The position numbers and the translations under genes are program-made. Below the pieces are notes generated by a model. The model searched no databases, was not told where the DNA came from, and saw only the letters and a program-made list of their open reading frames with translations. A DNA stretch of 64,000 bases from Cordylochernes scorpioides (lineage: Eukaryota; Arthropoda; Arachnida; Pseudoscorpiones; Chernetidae): positions 74,477,106 to 74,541,105 of the forward strand of contig CP092881.1 in the NCBI GenBank assembly GCA_030710605.1, in the 5' to 3' direction. The stretch's first letter is position 1. The number at the start of each line of letters is the position of its first letter. Positions 56,074 to 64,000 of this stretch are shown here, in pieces.

Positions 56074-56514
56074 CTGCACACACAGCTGGATTGGTCTGGA
56101 CGGCACGGGAGGAATTATGCGCACACCAGCTGAACTGGTCTAGATGGCACGGGAGGAATTCTGCACACATAGGTGGTTGGTCTGGGCGGCACGGGAAGAA
56201 TTCCTGCACACATAGGTGGTCTGGGCGGCACGGGAAGAATTCTGCACACACAGCTGGATTGGTCTGGACGGCACGGGAGGATTCTGCACACACAGCTGGA
56301 TTGGTCTGGACGGCACGGGAGGAATTATGCGCACACAGCTGAACTGGTCTAGATGGCACGGGAGAGATTCTGCACACATAGGTGGTCTGGGCGGCACGGG
56401 AAGAATTCTGCACACATAGGTGGTCTGGGCGGCACGGGAAGAATTCTGCACACACAGCTGGATTGAGTCTGGACGGCACGGGAGGAATTATGCGCACACA
56501 GCTGAACTGGTCTA
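56057..56514. repeat. Splice-acceptor minisatellite, left part, copy 2
   Basis: Same units in the same order as 14477-14928, with scattered single-base indels. Starts at the acceptor of the LDLa exon 55958-56073. Confidence 0.92.
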
Positions 56515-57822
56515 AGAGGTGTGTTCAAAATGTATCGCGAATTTTGAATTTTCGCGGGTTACGTATATTCGAATTTCGATCTTTTTGTGGCTTTATGTTG
56601 GTACTCATGTCTCTCACTTATGCCGACAAGCTCGGCCATTTTGAAATGTTCACTTAATTGTTGACAGCTGCTTTGCTTGCAGGTGTTTTGGATCGTCTTC
56701 GATTTTTACCTATTAAAAAAAATGGATCAAAGAACCTGTATCAAATTTTGTGTGAAAAACGAAATTAAGTGCGCGGATGCATTCCGAATGTTGACTGTGG
56801 CATACGGAGAAGCTACCTTGGGCCGAAGCAATGTTTATCGGTGGTACAAAATGTTCTCAGAAGGCCGAGAAGATGTGAACGACGAAGAGCGTGCCGGACG
56901 CCCGAGCACTTCAACAACAGACGAAAAAATTAATGAAGTGGAGAAAATGATATTGGCCAATCGTCGAATCACCGTTAGAGAAGTTGCTGAGGACCTAAAT
57001 ATATCGATTGGCTCGTGCCATTCGATTTTTATCAATGATTTGGGCATGAGACGGGTCGCCGCGAAATTCGTACCAAAATTGCTCAATTGCGACCAAAAAC
57101 AGCATCGCATGAACATTGCTAATGAGATGTTGGACTCTGTCCGCGACGACCCAAATTTGCTCCAGAGGGTCATAACTGGTGACGAAGCGTGGGTTTATAG
57201 TTATGACGTGGAAACCAAAGCTCAATCATCTCAATGGAAGCTGCCGCACGAACCAAGACCGAAAAAAGCGCGCAAAGTTCGGTCGAATGTGAGAGTTTTG
57301 CTGACAGTTTTCTTCGATTGCAGGGGCGTGGTGCATCATGAGTTCTTGCCACAGGGTAGAACGGTCAATAAGGAATATTACCTGCAAGTTATGCGCAATT
57401 TGCGCGAAGCAATCCGCCAGAAACGCCCGGATTTGTGGAAGAACAAAAATTGGCTTTTGCACCACGATAACGCCCCTGCTCACACATCGTTGCTTGTGCG
57501 CGACTTTTTGGCCAAAAACAACACACTAATGATGCCGCAACCACCGTATTCCCCAGATCTGCCCCCCTGTGACTTTTTCTTGTTCCCTAAACTGAAGAGG
57601 CCCATGAAAGACGACGTTACGCTACGCTTGACGAGATAAAGACGGCATCGAAGGAGGAGCTGAAAAAGATTTTAAAAAATGATTTTATGAAGTGCTTCGA
57701 AGATTGGAAAAACCGTTGGCACAAGTGTATAATATTTTATGGGGATTACTTTGAAGGGGACAAAATAAGTATTCATGAATAAATAAATAATTTTTGAGAA
57801 AAAACACAAAAGTCGCGATACT
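56515..57822 (+). mobile_element. Mariner element inserted in the minisatellite, copy 2
   Basis: Same insertion and same target unit as 14929-16233, with the same inverted repeats. Left flank ggtcTA, right flank gatggcacggg. Confidence 0.9.
56722..57782 (+). pseudogene. Mariner transposase, copy 2, one C-terminal frameshift
   Basis: Open from the ATG for 305 codons (to 57639). It has an N-terminal helix-turn-helix region (RSNVYRWYKMFSEGREDVND, then ITVREVAEDLNISIGSCHSI), and the D-D-34-D catalytic residues in VITGDEAWVYSYD, LLHHDNAPAH and YSPDLPPCDFFLFP. After KLKRPMK the frame shifts and ends early; in the next frame the usual mariner C-terminus continues (TLDEIKTAS, then FEDWKNRWHKC and YFEGDKISIHE) to 57782. 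The same one-base loss is present in copy 1, so unlike the other breaks it is probably real and the element is probably not autonomous. Confidence 0.9.
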
Positions 57823-57824
57823 TT

Positions 57825-58422
57825 GATGGCACGGGAGGAATTCTGCACACACAGGTAGATGGTCTAGACCGCACGGGAGGAATTCTGCACACACAGGTAG
57901 ATGGTCTGGACGGCACGGGAGGAATTCTGCACACACAGGTAGATGGTCTGGACGGCACGGGAGGAATTCTGCACACATAGGTGGTCTGGGCGGCACGGGA
58001 GGAATTCTGCACACATAGCTGGATTGGTCTGGACGGCACGGGAGGAATTCTGCACACACAGATGGTCTGAGCGGCACGGTAGGAATTCTGCACACATAGG
58101 TGGTCTGGACGGCACGGGGGAAATTCTGTACACATAGGTGGTCTGGGCGGCACGGGAGGAATTCTGCACACACAGGTAGATGGTCTGGACGGCACGGGAG
58201 GAATTCTGCACACACAGGTAGATGGTCTGGACGGCACGGGAGGAATTCTGCACACACAGGTAGATGGTCTGGACGGCACGGGAGGAATTCTGCACACACA
58301 GGTAGATGGTCTGGACGGCACGGGAGGAATTCTGCACACACAGGTAGATGGTCTGGACGGCACGGGAGGAATTCTGCACACATAGGTGGTCTGGACGGCA
58401 CGGGGGAAATTCTTCACATACA
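57825..58422. repeat. Splice-acceptor minisatellite, right part, copy 2
   Basis: Same unit order as 16234-16837. The near-identity of unit order between copies argues that they separated very recently, because minisatellites normally change copy number fast. Confidence 0.92.
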
Positions 58423-58473
58423 AGTTTCGATATCCATTTGTTGGTTGGAACACAAAGAGAAAATAAAATATAT

Positions 58474-59143
58474 AGTAGCAAAATATTCATTATTTTATTA
58501 ACAGAGTATCATATTTTATGTTTTTTTTTGCCACTCTGTAAACTTCCTTTATTGCTTATATTTTGTTTATAATTCATAGTTTGTTCTTGCCTTAAATAAA
58601 TTTCTTTTCATCCTGAAGTTTGTCTTTCCTAATTTTCCACGTGGCATTTTGGTGGAGATGCTGAGTAGATTAGGGAAGACAAACTGACGATCGCCGAGAA
58701 GACCATGAGGCAATGGGTGCTGTGATCTACATTTTCAGAGACTGACCCCAGAAATCCACCGCCGGGTCAAAGCCAAGACTTCCCTCTTATACCCTATAGA
58801 CGATACGACAATAAGCCCTCTTCACGCCGCAAGAAAAAGGACGCAAAGGTACTAGGGACAAAGTTCCAATAATTCGATGGAATCCTTGGCAGAAGCACGT
58901 CAGATCCATGTCAGGTACTACAATATTTACAAGCTGTGGGTCACAGCTCCCATAGGGAAGGAGCTATGTAGAAATTTTTTTTATTATTTTATTAACAGAG
59001 TATCATTTTTTATGTTTATATTTTGCTACTCTGTATACTTCCTTCATTGCTTATCTTTTTTGTTTATCATTCATAGTTGTTCTTGCCTTAAATAAATTTC
59101 TTTGCCATCCTGAAGTTTGTATTTCCTAATTTCCCACGTGGAA
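58474..59143 (+). mobile_element. TRIM-like miniature LTR element, copy 2
   Basis: Same insertion as 16886-17556: repeats at 58474-58646 and 58967-59143, same primer-site candidate, purine tract and ATAT flanks. Confidence 0.72.
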
Positions 59144-59228
59144 ATATGTTGAATATTGCGATTATAAATTAGAATGAGCTTGTTTTTTTCAATCGTCTAT
59201 TCTATAAGGTAATTTATATCCTTTCCTT

Positions 59229-60022
59229 TATATATATAAAAATGAAATCCAAAATCGATGTTTGTTATCGCGTTGCGCAAAATCTACAGAATCAATCATT
59301 ATAAAATTTTGCATGTAGTTAGCTGAAGATTTCGTTTAACATATAGGCTATTCAAAAAACTAAAAAGGTTAATGTGCTTTTTTTAAAATGTAAAACCAAA
59401 AGGATTAGTTCCAGCCTTTTACCGCTTGGCGCCGCACTGGTCGCGACGATAAATGAATTTGATTGGTTAATAATTTTACACGTAGTTTGTTTACACGATG
59501 AATGTTAGTTTGTTTACACGATGGATATTTTTAAAAGGTAAGATTATCCAATCGCCTTGAAACTTTAGGAAGTTATATATATTTACTATACTACTGGGAA
59601 GGTTTCTGGTTTGAATTTGATTTGAAATAAATATTCGTTGCAATTTTATTTGCAAATTTTATTATTTAACTCGCAAGCAGTGCCTCTCGTGGAATCTGGC
59701 GAAATTACATTTAGAAATTGTAAAAATGCTAAAATGTGTTCAAGTTTAATAAATTTAATATTTAATTTGAGGATTTAGTAATATAATATTCCAATGACGT
59801 TGTAAAAAAAACTTGGGGAATTTCAATATTAATATATATTTAAAGAAAATATCTTATTTAAAATTTAATAAATGTTTTAAAAATATATTTAAACGCATTT
59901 TTATATGTTTATAAATCTATATATAGGTGGATTGGATGTTTTCTAGAATCGTTTTAACAAATGTTCGTTAGGCAAACATTTACTCGGGTAAAAACCGGGC
60001 GAAGCCAGGAACATTCGCTAGT
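59229..60022 (+). mobile_element. Non-autonomous Helitron, copy 2
   Basis: Same element as 17643-18434, same hairpin and CTAGT end. Confidence 0.62.
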
Positions 60023-60224
60023 AACTATATAAAAACAACACCAACAAAAAAAAAAAAATAACGAGCTAAAAATTAAAGTGACGGCACAAATATCTTATTA
60101 ATTTGATTAAGAGATGAAAATGAAATATTTTGATAAAATAATGCTGGTATATATATAAAAAAGAGATGATATAAATAAAAACAAACAAAATGATTTTTCT
60201 ATATATTGTCTCTCTCTCTCTCTC

Positions 60225-60321
60225 GTTCTTGTTCGGCGGTGCATATGCTGGAATTGGAGCGATACAGAGAAGATTAGCATGGCCCCTGCGCAAGGATGAC
60301 ACGCAAAATCGTGAAGCGTTC
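60225..60321 (+). ncRNA. U6: U6 snRNA-like gene, copy 2
   Basis: Same sequence as 18634-18730, including every 5' change, so those changes are not sequencing errors. The flanking CT runs differ slightly in length. Confidence 0.88.
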
Positions 60322-61443
60322 TCTCTCTCTCTCTCTCTATACAGCAATCACATTATATTGAAAGTTGACTTATCTTAATATAATTTCATTATAATGTTTA
60401 TATTATTTTTCTTTGTATAAACCTTTCTTTTTTTTTTTTTTACATAAAATTTTTATGAGGTGCCAGCACAAAATAAATAAACATTCCTAAAACTGTCTGA
60501 ATGTACTAAAGTCAATGTCAAGAGAGTCCCACAGGAAACTTATAAAAAGGTTTTAAGACATTTTAAAAGAACTATTCTACGGAAAACGGGCAAAGTGAGT
60601 CGGAAAAACAACCCCCGCTACACCATTCGTCATAGCAATGGACGAATTTGTGAGGCAAATTAGACTACAACATGCCAGAAACGATCTCCCTTAAATATAA
60701 AAACTATCATTTAACAAGAAATATACAACCAAACGCTGAAATATACTAAATTCTATTTAAATAAAATATAAAAGGAAATGAAAAACTCTATTTTTTATAA
60801 TATATAATTTCAAAAATAATTATGTAAATTGATAATTAAATATCTAGACAAAACGAAAATTATATGTGGAAAAAAATACACTAAAAATAGAAAAACGAAT
60901 ATCGTTAAAATAAGGAAATATTTTTAATTACGTATCAACAGATCCAGTCAAATACTCCGAATAGAAAAAAATCCCGCTACACACAAATATTTTCTTAATT
61001 ATAAATTAACTAGAAACAACCTACCACTGAGGAAAAAATAACAAAAGAAAATAAAGAGAAATAAATACCCATTTAATTGCCCATTTATAAAAACTGAATA
61101 TATTTAAGATATTAATGCATCCATTATATTGTAATTAGAAAATATAGATACACAATTGGCATCAACTTTCAAATTTATCGCACAAAAAAATCACAGTTCA
61201 AACATGATTTAAGATTTATACGCAAATATAAACTTAAAATATCTTTAATTATGCAACCTTTTAAATATTTTATTTATGATAAAACTTAGACATACCTATA
61301 CAATAACATAATACTTTAAACTTCTTAAAAGCAAAAATTTATTATACAAGACATTATACAATACAAGATATTTTGTAAGCTTGGTCATTCAGTTTTGTCA
61401 CCATTTTTCTCAAATTTAGACGGTTCACTTGAATCTTGGAAAT

Positions 61444-61569
61444 TTAGTTGTTGGCTGGAAATTCTTGATCTTTCCATTTAAAGCCCCCAGGCTCCATGTG
61501 ATCATTCAGCATGGAAATATTCTCCGAAGACTCCACAATATCGGCTCCAGGGCTGTTTTCCCCGCGGAT
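61444..61569 (-). CDS. Candidate 3'-terminal coding exon, copy 2
   Basis: Same 41 codons and stop as 19851-19976 with no change, while flanking non-coding sequence has several indels. The lack of change is suggestive, but the segment is short. Confidence 0.33.
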   Translation of the reverse strand: MRGENSPGADIVESSENISMLNDHMEPGGFKWKDQEFPANN

Positions 61570-62900
61570 TCACGTACAGAATTCACCTGGTAGATTGGCA
61601 ACTAAGGTGAAACGTAGGATAGGTTTGGTCAGAACTCAGGTGAGCAGTTATCATTATGATAAAATCATACAGATCGCTTTTATATAGAGATTAAATTTTA
61701 TTGCTTTATATAAATTTAAAATGTGTTAAAAATATTTCGGAGATGTCAAAGCCAAAATACTTTGAAACCACTTAATTCCTAGAAATATGGAAATAAGTAT
61801 AAAAAGAATTACCCCGCAGATTCTGTAAATGAATTAGTACTGCTAAAAATTTTTTTAAAAATCTTTTTCAAATAATAACGCAATAAAAAAGAGTGGGTTG
61901 ATTGTTGGACCACCCAATGCCATCATGTGGCCTTAGTTACAAAAGGAATGCCTAGCGACAAATTGTGATACAAAACATCCTTCTCTTTAAACTGACATAT
62001 CGCCCGCAATTTTTACCTGGAAAAATGTCCTGAAGGAATTGATATTACAACCTATAGCTGGATTTGAAGATGTTTATGTGAAAAAGAACTAATGTTGGGA
62101 CATATATCAGAGTAAGTGTTTATCTCCCACGGAAGAATTAAGGAGGAGAATGCCTGAAAATGAGGAAAATTAAAAGAAGAAGCTTCGACCGTCCATTATT
62201 GTACCATTGAGAGGAGTGAGAAACACTTTGTTATTCACTTATATATTTGTGGAAAAATAAATAATAAAAGGGTCAAGTGTTGATATTAATTATTTTAAAT
62301 ATTTAAGATTATTCTTTTGTGTATGTGTGACATATATTTATTGTAATTAATAGAAGAATATGCCACAGAACCAGCTTTGGTAAATATAAACAAATAAGCA
62401 CCAATTCCACAATTTCAAGTTTTGACCCTCATCATTACGCCAAGGATTCGGTAAAATATCCTACGGTTATAACATGTGTCAGCGTGGTGTTTTCAACTAT
62501 AGAGTCGAGTGGTAGTCTCAGGCTTGAAGCCATTGTGAGTTATGAAGATGTTCATGCGCAAAATAAATCCATATATTGTTTTATTAATTTATTTAACAGG
62601 ATTTTGGAGCTTATTTAGCTCTAATGTTTATATTTTAAATTTTAAAGCAATTAACTATAAACTATAGCTGTACCTATATAATACCACTATATAATAATCA
62701 ATAAACAGAATATGTGTGTGAAAAATAAAATAATAGAAAAGGTCAGGTGTTGGTATTAAAATAAAAAATAAAAAAGACATTTTCTGACCACGAGCACATG
62801 AGCTTTTTAGATGGCAGAGCGCCATCTAGTGGAACAGAAATAAACTAAACATTGATTTGGTCAACCTAATATCTTGGTAAATCAAGAAAATACAACTACG

Positions 62901-62930
62901 AACGCATTTCGGGCTGTTGGCCCTCGTCAG
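62901..62930 (-). ncRNA. Hammerhead ribozyme-like core, copy 2
   Basis: Identical to 21303-21332 in core, stem II and stem III. Confidence 0.55.
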
Positions 62931-63551
62931 CGTGGTGCAGGCTGTAACTCTGCGAACAAAAATCTTGAGAAACCAAGAAATGGGTATTTAAGGCCAAACC
63001 TGCGTAGATACGCTAAACATGCGAAAATATAATATATGTATTGAATTTATAAATTATAACAATATAACGTACAACCCAAGATAAATAGTAAATTGTTCCC
63101 AGCTCTATCCTAAGCAGGGAATATTCGGAGCAAAATTATATTTTCCTAATTTGTAAAGAAAACATCCTCTCTCTGCCCCGCACTGACAAGTTTTAATCTG
63201 TTCTTACACATGGTAGTAAACTATTTATAGTTTTAAAGTTATCTATTTTGATTTTTCATTTTAAGAAAGAAAAACAAATAAGATTTTTAATTTTCTCAGA
63301 ATGAATAAAAAATCGAAGTTAGTTACCTCATCCATTTCATTCAATGCTCTAAGACGTAGTGAAAGAATTATAAAGAATTAGAGATTGAATTTAATTAGAA
63401 ACGCGCATATTGAGAATTTTGAAATTATTTCATTCAAAATGTTTGATTCGCGTTTTAATGAGACCCACTTGATAAACTTAAGAAAAACTAAAATGATATT
63501 AAACGAATAAATTCATTCATTGAAATAAACTCTGTTTACATTTTTATTATT

Positions 63552-63884
63552 ATGTGTTATTTATTATGTGTGTGTGAAGATTTCTATAAAATGGCGTCTA
63601 ATTTGTGTGTGGCGAAGAATTCTATTAGAAATGCCATAAATATATTTATTTTGACCATCAATACTGGCAAACAATCTTATACAATCTTAGCACACGCTGA
63701 ATTAATCCAATTCAGGCAACCAGAAATATTATTTGAATATTTTACCTTCCAATCTTATTCAGAGAAATACAGAGTAAAGTGCACTTATATTGATATCAGA
63801 GATAAAAATGACACTAAGATGACTTATCCTTATCGCGCAAATGAGCAGTTTTGTTGGAATAGCGCCTTCTATCGGAAAATATGA
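63552..63884 (+). CDS. Hypothetical 110-residue ORF, copy 2
   Basis: Encodes the same 110 residues as 21951-22283 with a single synonymous base change. Confidence 0.25.
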   Translation: MCYLLCVCEDFYKMASNLCVAKNSIRNAINIFILTINTGKQSYTILAHAELIQFRQPEILFEYFTFQSYSEKYRVKCTYIDIRDKNDTKMTYPYRANEQFCWNSAFYRKI

Positions 63885-64000
63885 GGTTGATTCATGTTTA
63901 TTCCAGACGATGGGTCAACCTGGTAAACCAGGAAAGGATAATTCACCCATGTCAGATGGCGGAGACAGCGATCTACCAAGACGGATATACTACGGTTATA

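Larger units (their letters stand above)
41639..64000. repeat. 22.4 kb duplicated segment, copy 2
   Basis: Same content as 1-22399. The similarity begins at or before 41639; its left boundary cannot be placed because copy 1 is cut by the window edge. The first 1.8 kb (about 41.6-43.4 kb) is richest in small indels, including several inside the LDLa exon at 43261. In the gypsy and mariner elements this copy has longer open frames than copy 1. Confidence 0.97.

Overview
The window is eukaryotic, very probably arthropod, nuclear DNA. It is strongly AT-rich, with small GC-rich exons far apart on the minus strand, GT/AG splice sites, a U6-like snRNA gene and a dense set of invertebrate transposons (Ty3/gypsy, mariner, Tc1, Penelope-like, Helitron, MITEs, an LTR miniature element). 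There is no operon-like layout. The clade cannot be fixed from the sequence alone; arachnid or crustacean would both fit.

Layout. Positions 1-22399 and 41639-64000 are two near-identical copies of one 22.4 kb segment in the same orientation, differing mainly by 1-base indels. Each copy holds four LDL-receptor class A (LDLa) exons, a gypsy-relic pol fragment, a 4.2 kb gypsy element, a minisatellite split by a mariner, a 0.67 kb TRIM-like LTR element, a non-autonomous Helitron and a U6-like gene. Between the copies (22.4-41.6 kb) lie three more LDLa exons (24.95-26.4 kb), a 100-N scaffold gap (27439-27538), a 4.1 kb array of about 70-bp units, a 131-bp-arm palindrome, a Penelope-like element flanked by hammerhead-ribozyme motifs, two Tc1 elements, a SINE-like element and an exon that looks like an LRR N-terminal cap (37543-37653).

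Gene content. All the LDLa exons are on the minus strand, have lengths divisible by three (after allowing for single-base indels), and are bounded by phase-1 introns. The LRRNT-like exon enters in phase 1 and leaves in phase 2, the phase usual for LRR exons. Together they suggest one large receptor gene, several LDLa modules followed by LRRs, as in LGR-type GPCRs (relaxin receptors, molluscan GRL101). In the window as assembled, the LRR cap lies upstream of three LDLa exons. The order becomes sensible if the contigs on either side of the gap are overlapping haplotypes rather than neighbours.

Most striking. (1) A 38-43 bp minisatellite whose unit is the 3' splice site plus first codons of the adjacent LDLa exon, so the gene carries an array of decoy acceptors, later interrupted by a mariner. 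(2) Frameshifts that break genes in one copy are absent in the other, suggesting unpolished long-read haplotigs and an underlying gypsy element that may be intact. (3) Paired hammerhead motifs, a TRIM element with LTRs, TSD, PBS and PPT candidates, and a 20-unit higher-order satellite repeat.
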